Shown: positions 1 through 5,231 of the stretch, in pieces | Layout of the letters: each line of letters starts with the position of its first letter | Numbering within the stretch: position 1 is the first letter of the stretch | From: Bacteroidales bacterium | GTDB taxonomy: Bacteria; Bacteroidota; Bacteroidia; Bacteroidales; Bacteroidaceae | Assembly: GCA_009177185.1 (NCBI GenBank) | Contig: WFMB01000055.1 | Coordinates: forward strand, 31,630 to 36,860 | Length of the DNA: 5,231 bases | Direction of reading: 5' to 3' | The notes under the pieces: model-generated | The model's input: the letters and a program-made list of their open reading frames with translations, nothing else | What the model was told of the DNA's origin: nothing | The model's database searches: none | Translations under genes and position numbers: made by a program

Positions 1-975
1 CTGACAGCCACGTTTGTCGATACAATGGTGAAACGCTATCCCGACTTGCATTTTGATTTCCATGCACATAACGATTATGATTTGGCGGCTGCTAACGTGT
101 TGGCGGCTGTGCAAGCTGGATGCCGAGGCGTGCACACGGCTGTGAATGGGTTGGGTGAGCGCGCTGGCAATGCACCCATATCGTCGGTGCAGGCCATTCT
201 GCATGACCATGCGCATGTCTGCACGCACATCAACGAGGAAAAGCTCGGTCAGGCATCGACTATGGTGGAAAGCCTCTCGGGCATAGCCATTCCTCCGAAC
301 AAGCCCATCATTGGCGAAAACGTGTTCACACAGGTGGCTGGTGTCCATGCCGATGGCGACAAGAAGAACAACCTGTATTGCAACAACTTGTTGCCTGAGC
401 GATTTGGTCGGCGACGCGCTTACGCTTTGGGCAAGACCTCTGGCAAGGCCAACATCCTCCGCAACCTCGAAGAACTCGGTTTGGAACTCACGTCTGAGCA
501 GACGCGCAAGGTGACAGACCGCATCATAGAACTGGGCGACAAGAAGCAGTTGGTGACGCAGGAAGACCTGCCTTACATTGTGGCGGACGTGCTCAAGCAC
601 AATGCGCCCGACGATAAGGTGAAACTCATTTCATATATGGTTTCCACGGCCTATGGTATCAGACCTATGGCTTCGGTCAAACTGGCAGTGGGCGGCGAAG
701 TGTATGAGAACTCGGCTATGGGCGATGGTATGTATGATGCTTTCATCCATGCCGTTAGATGCATCTATCGTGACCGGCTCAATCGCCCTTTCCCGTGGCT
801 GACGAACTACCAAGTGAGCATCCCGCCTGGCGGACGTACCGATGCACTCGTGCAAACCACTATTTCGTGGACGTACAATGAACGGACTTACCGCACCCGT
901 GCTCTTGATGCTGACCAGACGGAAGCTGCCATTAAGGCCACCATCAAGATGCTGAACATTATAGAGAACGAATGA
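1..975 (+). CDS. 2-isopropylmalate synthase / (R)-citramalate synthase family protein (5' truncated by window edge)
   Basis: Claisen-type acyltransferase of the LeuA family, which condenses acetyl-CoA with a 2-oxo acid (2-oxoisovalerate for leucine, or pyruvate for the citramalate route to isoleucine) in the cytoplasm. The frame is open from base 1, so the ATG at 25 is internal; about a third of a usual ~500-residue protein is missing. Visible are the end of the HMGL-like TIM barrel, with the metal-binding HAHND motif (bases 61-75), the NGLGERAGN motif (145-171) and GVHADGD (340-360), the last in the subdomain after the barrel. From about base 580 comes a LeuA-dimer regulatory domain, with a GDGMYDAF segment (721-744) and a GGRTDALV segment (830s-850s), which in this family binds the end-product inhibitor. 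The enzyme family is clear. Whether it makes isopropylmalate or citramalate is not: Bacteroidales often carry two such paralogues in the leu cluster, and the substrate-selecting N-terminal part is absent here. The stop codon lies inside the terminator hairpin. Confidence 0.93.
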   Translation: MTATFVDTMVKRYPDLHFDFHAHNDYDLAAANVLAAVQAGCRGVHTAVNGLGERAGNAPISSVQAILHDHAHVCTHINEEKLGQASTMVESLSGIAIPPNKPIIGENVFTQVAGVHADGDKKNNLYCNNLLPERFGRRRAYALGKTSGKANILRNLEELGLELTSEQTRKVTDRIIELGDKKQLVTQEDLPYIVADVLKHNAPDDKVKLISYMVSTAYGIRPMASVKLAVGGEVYENSAMGDGMYDAFIHAVRCIYRDRLNRPFPWLTNYQVSIPPGGRTDALVQTTISWTYNERTYRTRALDADQTEAAIKATIKMLNIIENE

Positions 976-995
976 TGATTCGTTCTCTTTTTTTT
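963..995 (+). terminator. Rho-independent terminator overlapping the stop codon of the LeuA-family gene
   Basis: A perfect 11-bp inverted repeat, AGAGAACGAAT (963-973) against ATTCGTTCTCT (978-988), closes a 4-base loop (GATG) and runs directly into eight T residues (988-995). This is the classic intrinsic-terminator form. The last three sense codons and the first base of the TGA stop form the 5' arm, and the rest of the stop is in the loop, so the gene ends with no spare sequence. It separates the amino-acid gene from the efflux operon. Confidence 0.85.
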
Positions 996-1024
996 GTCCA
1001 AATCAGAAAAAATCCATACCTTTG
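993..1024 (+). promoter_or_regulatory. Predicted Bacteroidota-type promoter for the efflux operon
   Basis: TTTG at 993-996 is followed after 20 bases by TACCTTTG at 1017-1024. This matches the Bacteroidota housekeeping pattern (a -33 TTTG and a -7 TAnnTTTG, separated by about 19-21 bp). Transcription would start near 1029-1032 and give an untranslated leader of roughly 155 bases before the TolC-family gene. The -33 element uses the last T residues of the upstream terminator. It is the best promoter match in the gap; no experimental start is known to me. Confidence 0.6.
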
Positions 1025-1044
1025 TGCCCGATTTACAGAAACTC

Positions 1045-1065
1045 CGTAATTCGTAATTCGTAATA
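1045..1065 (+). repeat. Three tandem 7-base repeats (CGTAATT)
   Basis: Two exact copies of CGTAATT (1045-1051, 1052-1058) are followed by a third with the last base changed (CGTAATA, 1059-1065). The core ATTCGTAAT recurs once more at 1146-1154, about 30 bases before the TolC-family start. The repeats lie just downstream of the predicted transcription start, inside the leader. They could be a regulator-binding site or simple slippage DNA; the sequence does not decide. Confidence 0.7.
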
Positions 1066-1093
1066 GGTAAGTGACTCCGTCGTGCTTTAAGGT

Positions 1094-1127
1094 GCGTTGC
1101 CTTTTTTCAAATAGAGGTCCGCAACGC
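1094..1127 (+). other. Weak inverted repeat in the leader of the efflux operon
   Basis: GCGTTGC (1094-1100) is the reverse complement of GCAACGC (1121-1127), giving a GC-rich 7-bp stem around a 20-base loop. The 5' arm also lies inside an alternative small hairpin, AAGG (1089-1092) with CCTT (1100-1103), followed by a T-run (1102-1107). The two folds cannot form together, the geometry seen in attenuators, but both are weak. The rest of the 976-1186 gap shows no convincing gene. Confidence 0.3.
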
Positions 1128-1186
1128 CAGACGCCGATCTGAAGGATTCGTAATGAAGGAGCGTGTTACTTATTAAATTTCACTAA

Positions 1187-2503
1187 ATGAAAAAATTGTG
1201 TAAGGCTGCAAGCCTGACCACTCTGTGTGTCAGTCTTGCAGGGAACGTCTGCGCACAGCAGCTGTTGCCTTTGTCGCTTCAACGTATGTTTGAGATGGCG
1301 GAGACGCAGAACCGCACGATGGCGGTGATGGACATGGCGGTGCGTGAGGCGGAGGAAGGCATCAAGGTGGCAAAGAGTTCGCGGTTGCCAGACTTGGATG
1401 CGAGTTTGGCATTGAGCTACATTGGTAATGCCAACGTGTTTGCTCGCGAGTGGAAGGATTTTCAAGTGGCGCATTTGCCGCATTTCGGCAACAATTTCGC
1501 TTTCGAGGCGTCGCAGGTTGTCTATTCGGGCGGTGCTGTCACGGCGGGTATTGACTTGGCGAAGATGAAGCGTGAGATGGTGCTGCTTGGCAAGGAGGAG
1601 ATGCGCGAGAATTTGCGCATGATGCTGGCTGGCAGTTATCTGCAACTCTACAAACTGCGGAACGAGCAGCGTGTGTATGAGCAGAACACCATGCAGACAC
1701 GCAGGCTCATTGACGAAATCAAAGCCAAGCATGCGCAGGGGGTGGCATTGAAGAACGATGTGACGCGTTATGAACTGCAACTGAAGGGCTATGAGTTGGC
1801 GCTCACGCAGATTCGGAACAATCAAGCGGTGCTCAACCATCAGTTGACCGTGGCTTTGGGACTGCCCGAAAAGACTTGGATAGAGGTGGATACGGCGATG
1901 ACGGCGCAGCTGCCGACTGCCTCCAACGAACTGGCGTGGCAGAACGAGGCGCAGCAGTCGGCACCATCGCTGAAGCAGAGCTTGTTGGGCGTTGACATGG
2001 GCAAGACGGGGGAGAAGTTGGCGGGTGCCGACAACAAGCCGTCGGTGTTTGCCTTTGCTGCCGACAAGATGGACGGTCCTATCCTGACGGAAGTGCCGAC
2101 CATCAACTCGAACCTGAACTACTGGTATGCTGGAGTGGGGGTGAAGTACAGTCTCTCCTCGCTCTTCAAGGGTGGCAAGAAAGTGCGTCAGGCACATGCT
2201 GCCACGCTTTTGGCACAAGAGGAGCACCAGCTGGCGCAGGACAATATGCGCATGGCGGTGAAGGATGCCTATGTGCATTTCGACGAGTCTTTCACCATCT
2301 ACGACACGCAGAAGAAGAGTCTCGAATTGGCATTGCTGAACTATCAGGTGGTGAACAACCGCTACCTGAATGGGCTGGCACTCATCACCGACATGCTCGA
2401 TGCGAGCAACCAGAAACTGAACGCTGAGCTGCAAGTGGTGAACGCTGAAATCAATATCTTATTTAACTATTATAAACTAAAGAAAACAGTAGGAAATCTG
2501 TAA
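1187..2503 (+). CDS. TolC family outer-membrane efflux protein
   Basis: Outer-membrane exit duct of a tripartite efflux system; in this family three copies form a beta-barrel in the outer membrane continued by a long alpha-helical tunnel into the periplasm. The 438-residue length is normal. Residues 1-23 are a signal peptide (MKK, hydrophobic core, VCA before QQ) with predicted cleavage after Ala23. There is no lipobox, so unlike OprM it is probably not acylated. The body shows the family's internal duplication: strand-and-turn segments ending in YSGG (113-116) and FKGG (327-330), each followed by long charged helices, and equivalent helix turns at GVALKNDVTRYELQL (185-199) and NGLALITDMLDASNQKL (395-411). 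The ATG at 1187 is chosen because the signal peptide begins there; the A/T-rich upstream sequence has no Shine-Dalgarno, as is usual in Bacteroidota. It is first in the operon, 3 bp before the adaptor gene. Family assignment is firm; the exported substrate is unknown. Confidence 0.95.
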   Translation: MKKLCKAASLTTLCVSLAGNVCAQQLLPLSLQRMFEMAETQNRTMAVMDMAVREAEEGIKVAKSSRLPDLDASLALSYIGNANVFAREWKDFQVAHLPHFGNNFAFEASQVVYSGGAVTAGIDLAKMKREMVLLGKEEMRENLRMMLAGSYLQLYKLRNEQRVYEQNTMQTRRLIDEIKAKHAQGVALKNDVTRYELQLKGYELALTQIRNNQAVLNHQLTVALGLPEKTWIEVDTAMTAQLPTASNELAWQNEAQQSAPSLKQSLLGVDMGKTGEKLAGADNKPSVFAFAADKMDGPILTEVPTINSNLNYWYAGVGVKYSLSSLFKGGKKVRQAHAATLLAQEEHQLAQDNMRMAVKDAYVHFDESFTIYDTQKKSLELALLNYQVVNNRYLNGLALITDMLDASNQKLNAELQVVNAEINILFNYYKLKKTVGNL

Positions 2504-2506
2504 AAC

Positions 2507-3544
2507 ATGATGAAACATAAAACTAAAAAACTTATTTATAACATTGTTGTGGTTGCCGCCCTGTTGGTAGGTCTCATTTGGGTGTGCGGCAAGTTTGTTC
2601 ACCTCGGTCGTGTGGAGTTCACCGATAATGCACAAGTGAAGCAACTCATTGTGCCAGCCAATAGCCGTGTGCAGGGCTTCATCAAGGAGGTGCGTTTCGA
2701 GGAATATCAGCCCGTGAAGAAAGGCGACACGCTCGCCATTATCGAGGATGCTGAGTTCCGATATCGTTTGGCGCAGGCCGAAGCTGACTATCAGAATGCT
2801 GCGGCTGGCAAGAGTGCCATGCACAACGTCATTTCCACTACTTCTAACAACATTGCCGTGAACGAGGCCTCGATTGAAGAAGCCTCTATCGTGATGGAGA
2901 ACGCCAAGAAGAACTATGAGCGTTTTGCCAACCTGCTGAAACAGGAGAGCGTGACCAAACAGCAGTTTGACGACGTGAAGACGGCTTACGAGGCTGCCAA
3001 AGCGCATTATGAGATGCTGCAACGCTCCAAGCAATCGACCACGCTTGCCGTGAAGGAGCAGCACACACGGCTGGGGCAGAACGATGCTGGCATCGCGTTG
3101 GCGGAGGCTGCCGTGGAGTTGGCACGCTTGAACCTTTCCTATACCGTCATTGTCGCGCCCTGCGACGGCGTGACAGGTCGGAAGGAGATACAGGTGGGGC
3201 AACTCATCCAGCCGGGACAAACCATCGTGGATATTGTGGATAGTGAAGACAAGTGGGTGGTGGCGAACTACAAAGAGACGCAGACCGCCAACATCCGTTC
3301 GGGACAGGAAGTGGAGATAGAGGTGGATGCAGTGCCAGGTGTTACCTTCAAAGGCACAGTGACCAGCATTTCTCATGCCACAGGTGCAGCTTTCTCGCTG
3401 CTGCCACAAGACAATTCGAGTGGTAACTTCGTGAAGGTGGAGCAGCGCATTCCGCTCCGCATAGATTTTTCTAAGGATAACCGTGTCGAGGACTTGGAGC
3501 GCGTGGCGGCTGGTATGAATGTGGAATGTACCGTTAAATACTGA
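2507..3544 (+). CDS. HlyD/EmrA family periplasmic adaptor (membrane fusion protein)
   Basis: Adaptor linking the inner-membrane pump to the TolC-like channel. It has 345 residues, with a short basic N-terminus and one membrane helix (about 10-27) that leaves the rest in the periplasm. Next come an EmrA-like FTDNAQV segment (38-44), the first lipoyl half-domain (about 48-82), a long alpha-helical hairpin (about 83-208) that should contact the channel, the second lipoyl half (about 211-246, with VAPCDGVTGR at 216-225), and a beta-barrel region with NYKETQ (254-259) and GAAFSLLPQ (293-301). The last two segments closely resemble E. coli EmrA, which points to an MFS partner rather than an RND or ABC pump, as the next gene confirms. 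Two ATG codons stand in tandem (2507 and 2510); the first is taken, and either could be used. Its TGA stop overlaps the start of the pump gene by one base. Confidence 0.95.
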   Translation: MMKHKTKKLIYNIVVVAALLVGLIWVCGKFVHLGRVEFTDNAQVKQLIVPANSRVQGFIKEVRFEEYQPVKKGDTLAIIEDAEFRYRLAQAEADYQNAAAGKSAMHNVISTTSNNIAVNEASIEEASIVMENAKKNYERFANLLKQESVTKQQFDDVKTAYEAAKAHYEMLQRSKQSTTLAVKEQHTRLGQNDAGIALAEAAVELARLNLSYTVIVAPCDGVTGRKEIQVGQLIQPGQTIVDIVDSEDKWVVANYKETQTANIRSGQEVEIEVDAVPGVTFKGTVTSISHATGAAFSLLPQDNSSGNFVKVEQRIPLRIDFSKDNRVEDLERVAAGMNVECTVKY

Positions 3545-3546
3545 TG
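3542..3546 (+). promoter_or_regulatory. Overlapping stop/start (TGATG) joining adaptor and pump genes
   Basis: The adaptor's TGA (3542-3544) shares its final A with the pump's ATG (3544-3546). No Shine-Dalgarno-like sequence precedes it, so re-initiation by ribosomes finishing the adaptor is the likely way the pump is translated. This would tie their amounts together. Confidence 0.7.
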
Positions 3547-5196
3547 GAACAGCACGATATACCTCAATTCGCCATCCCGCAGATGCGCGACTTCGTGCCT
3601 CAGCGGCTTCGTCCGTGGATACTGGTCTTGTTCGTGCTGGTGTTCCAGTTCTCGGGCGGTGTATATCTGGCTTCTGTTGCCGAGATGGTGGGCAGCACGC
3701 AGCTTCTGCAAGAAGACATACAGATGGCAGGATTTGCCTCGCTGGTAGGCATGGCACTCTTTTTCGGCATGATGTTCCGTCTCAAGATGGCGGTCAAGTC
3801 GAAGCCGACATTGCTCATCTGCTGCTTTGCCATTCTGCTGGCTAACATCATCTGTGCCAACACCACCTCCGTCCCCCTGCTGGTCGCCACTTGCTTCGTG
3901 TCGGGCTTCTTCCGCATTTGGGGCACTTTTGAGTGCAACAGCACCATTCAGCTTTGGATTACCCCCAAGCGCGACATGTCCGTCTTCTTCTGCTATGTCT
4001 ATTTGGTGGTCAACAGCGCCATCAACCTCTCAGGCATCATGTCAGTGTATATAGCCTTTTGGCAGACATGGGAGTACATGCACTATGCCATTGTGGTGGC
4101 ACTCCTGCTGGTGATGCTCACCACGCTGCTCATCTACAACGACAAGCGCAGCATGCCGCCCCTGCTGCTCTATGGCATCGACTGGCTCGGCATGCTTATG
4201 TGGGGTGTGGTGGGGCTGTGTGCCGTGTTCGTCTGCACCTATGGCGAACACTACGATTGGTTCGATTCGTTCCACATCCGTTTCGCCACCTTCCTTGGTG
4301 CCATCACCTTCATCCTGAACCGTTGGCGCGCCTCGTTTATCCACCATTCCTACATTTTCCACGACCTTTTCAGCCGTTTCCCCATGGTGCTCATCCTCAT
4401 CGGCATCATCGTGTTGGGCGACACCCTGTTGGCACCGCAACACATTTTTGAGCATGCCCTGATGGAAGGCATCCTTGGTTACGACTCGCTGCATGTCATC
4501 TCGCTCAACTGGGTGGGATTCGGGGGCACATTGCTGGGATGCGCCATCGTGTGGGTGCTCTTTGCCCGTTGGAAGTGGTCCTACCAGCGTATGCTCATGA
4601 TAGCCTTCCTGTGCTACATCTTCTATTTGGCATACTTCTACTTCTTCATCGACTACAACCTGCCCAAGGAAGCCCTCTATCTGCCCGTTGTCGTGCGCAG
4701 TATCGGCTATGTCATCATGGCTACAGCCGTCCTCACCGCCAACACGAGCTTGCCCTTCCCCTTCTACTTCTGTCAGGCTGTGTGCGTGCAGAACCTGTTC
4801 AGTGCCGCCGTGGCAGGGTGCATCGGCACCGCCATTGTGGGGCGCATGCTGAGAGTGGTTCAGAAAGTCAACTTTACCGAACTCAGTGCCGCCATCGACC
4901 ATCTGAATCCCGCTGCGCACTGCGTGGTCAGCACACCGCATGGCGCACTCCACCAGCAAGCCCCCTTGGCACAGCTCTACGGCCTGGCTCAGGTACAAGC
5001 CCTGCTCGAATCCATGAAAGAGATTTACGGCATCCTCCTGCTCATCGCCATCGCCGCATGGCTTCTTGCCGCCCTCTTCTGTCCAGCCGTCCGACCTGTC
5101 AGCCTCCTCCATCCCCTCTTCACCACCATCCGCTCCATCCTCTCTCTGGATGTGTTGAAGAAGATGAGAGCGGAGAAGCGAGAAATTACCATGTAG
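3544..5196 (+). CDS. MFS-type multidrug efflux pump, EmrB/DHA2-like, divergent
   Basis: Inner-membrane transporter expected to drive export through the adaptor and channel using the proton gradient. The 550 residues contain about 14 hydrophobic helices (roughly 24-46, 62-80, 88-106, 108-128, 145-172, 178-198, 207-232, 244-261, 280-297, 318-341, 349-369, 377-400, 408-436 and 495-513), the DHA2 (EmrB) layout. A periplasm-sized loop of about 58 residues sits between helices 13 and 14, as in EmrB relatives. Arg124 and Glu130 lie in helix 4 (FRIWGTFE), where MFS motif B normally supplies an arginine. The usual motif A after helix 2 is replaced by GMMFRLKMAVKSK (75-87), with no Asp, and the antiporter motif C in helix 5 (GPxxGG) reads NLSGIMSVY (161-169). 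Assignment therefore rests on operon context, helix count and length more than on signature motifs. The coding strand is C-rich compared with the G-rich TolC gene. No terminator follows. Confidence 0.88.
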   Translation: MEQHDIPQFAIPQMRDFVPQRLRPWILVLFVLVFQFSGGVYLASVAEMVGSTQLLQEDIQMAGFASLVGMALFFGMMFRLKMAVKSKPTLLICCFAILLANIICANTTSVPLLVATCFVSGFFRIWGTFECNSTIQLWITPKRDMSVFFCYVYLVVNSAINLSGIMSVYIAFWQTWEYMHYAIVVALLLVMLTTLLIYNDKRSMPPLLLYGIDWLGMLMWGVVGLCAVFVCTYGEHYDWFDSFHIRFATFLGAITFILNRWRASFIHHSYIFHDLFSRFPMVLILIGIIVLGDTLLAPQHIFEHALMEGILGYDSLHVISLNWVGFGGTLLGCAIVWVLFARWKWSYQRMLMIAFLCYIFYLAYFYFFIDYNLPKEALYLPVVVRSIGYVIMATAVLTANTSLPFPFYFCQAVCVQNLFSAAVAGCIGTAIVGRMLRVVQKVNFTELSAAIDHLNPAAHCVVSTPHGALHQQAPLAQLYGLAQVQALLESMKEIYGILLLIAIAAWLLAALFCPAVRPVSLLHPLFTTIRSILSLDVLKKMRAEKREITM

Positions 5197-5201
5197 ATGC
5201 G

Positions 5202-5231
5202 ATGCTGAAAGATTCTCGCACGAATGTTTTG
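5202..5231 (+). CDS. Possible start of a fourth operon gene (3' truncated by window edge)
   Basis: An ATG five bases after the pump's stop opens a frame that stays open to the window end (MLKDSRTNVL, ten codons). The close spacing and lack of a terminator make a co-transcribed gene plausible. The residues SRTNVL resemble the beginning of helix 1 in TetR-family repressors (often TRxxIL), which commonly accompany efflux operons. Ten residues cannot establish this, and the frame may be chance. The nearer ATG at 5197 stops after three codons. Confidence 0.35.
   Translation, partial: MLKDSRTNVL

Noticed and set aside
1153..1176. Seven-codon mini-frame MKERVTY just upstream of the TolC-family start, as a possible leader peptide
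   Set aside because: Too short to support; no run of regulatory codons, no Shine-Dalgarno and no paired terminator structure. Expected by chance in a gap of this size.
1174..1181. TAAATTTC as a second -7 promoter element next to the TolC-family start
   Set aside because: It lacks the final G of TAnnTTTG, and transcription would begin at or beyond the start codon; better explained as the A/T-rich start region normal for this phylum.
1166..2434. Long open frame on the - strand opposite the TolC-family gene (422 codons)
   Set aside because: It is in exact codon register with the sense gene and remains open only because the sense gene avoids TTA, CTA and TCA codons. The translation is rich in His, Arg, Gln and Leu and has no recognisable domain.
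2461..2550. A/T-rich stretch at the channel/adaptor junction as an internal promoter
   Set aside because: No good TTTG/TAnnTTTG pair is present; low-GC sequence around start codons reduces RNA structure and is expected in genes lacking Shine-Dalgarno sites.
2477..3757. Long - strand open frame opposite the adaptor and the start of the pump (426 codons)
   Set aside because: Same codon-register shadow of the adaptor gene; low-complexity His/Leu/Arg composition with no family resemblance, while the sense strand encodes an obvious EmrA-like protein.
4042..5112. Long - strand open frame opposite the pump (356 codons), rich in Glu, Asp, His and Gly
   Set aside because: The acidic, Gly/His-rich composition is what the reverse complement of codons for hydrophobic residues gives; it is register-aligned with the membrane protein gene.

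Overview
The window reads as ordinary chromosomal DNA from a member of the Bacteroidota, most likely a Bacteroidales species of the Prevotella/Bacteroides type. Three things point there. The genes start without clear Shine-Dalgarno sequences and are preceded by A/T-rich stretches. The one plausible promoter has the Bacteroidota form (TTTG, about 20 bp, TAnnTTTG). The proteins, a LeuA-family enzyme with an 'HAHNDYDL' metal site and a TolC/EmrA/EmrB-like set, look like Bacteroidales versions. Genus is inferred, not proven. All real genes are on the + strand.

Bases 1-975 hold the 3' two thirds of a 2-isopropylmalate synthase / citramalate synthase family gene (branched-chain amino acid synthesis), cut off by the left edge. 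It ends in a very compact intergenic switch. An 11-bp terminator hairpin contains the stop codon itself, and its T-run supplies the upstream element of a Bacteroidota-type promoter that faces the next operon.

Bases 976-1186 are a non-coding leader of about 210 bp. It carries three tandem copies of a 7-base unit (CGTAATT, the third with a changed last base) and a weak inverted repeat. I see no gene in it.

Bases 1187-5196 are a tightly packed three-gene efflux operon: a TolC-family outer-membrane channel, an EmrA/HlyD-type periplasmic adaptor (3-bp gap) and a 14-helix MFS-type inner-membrane pump (1-bp stop/start overlap). Together they can form a continuous conduit from the inner membrane across the periplasm to the outside, exporting drugs or other toxic amphiphilic molecules. 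The substrate cannot be read from the sequence. The pump is divergent: the usual MFS motifs A and C are not recognisable.

From 5202 a further reading frame opens five bases after the pump and runs off the right edge. Only ten codons are visible. It may be a fourth operon gene, possibly a regulator. I found no CRISPR array, tRNA, rRNA, insertion sequence or clearly novel system; the most interesting points are the fused terminator/promoter and the divergent pump.
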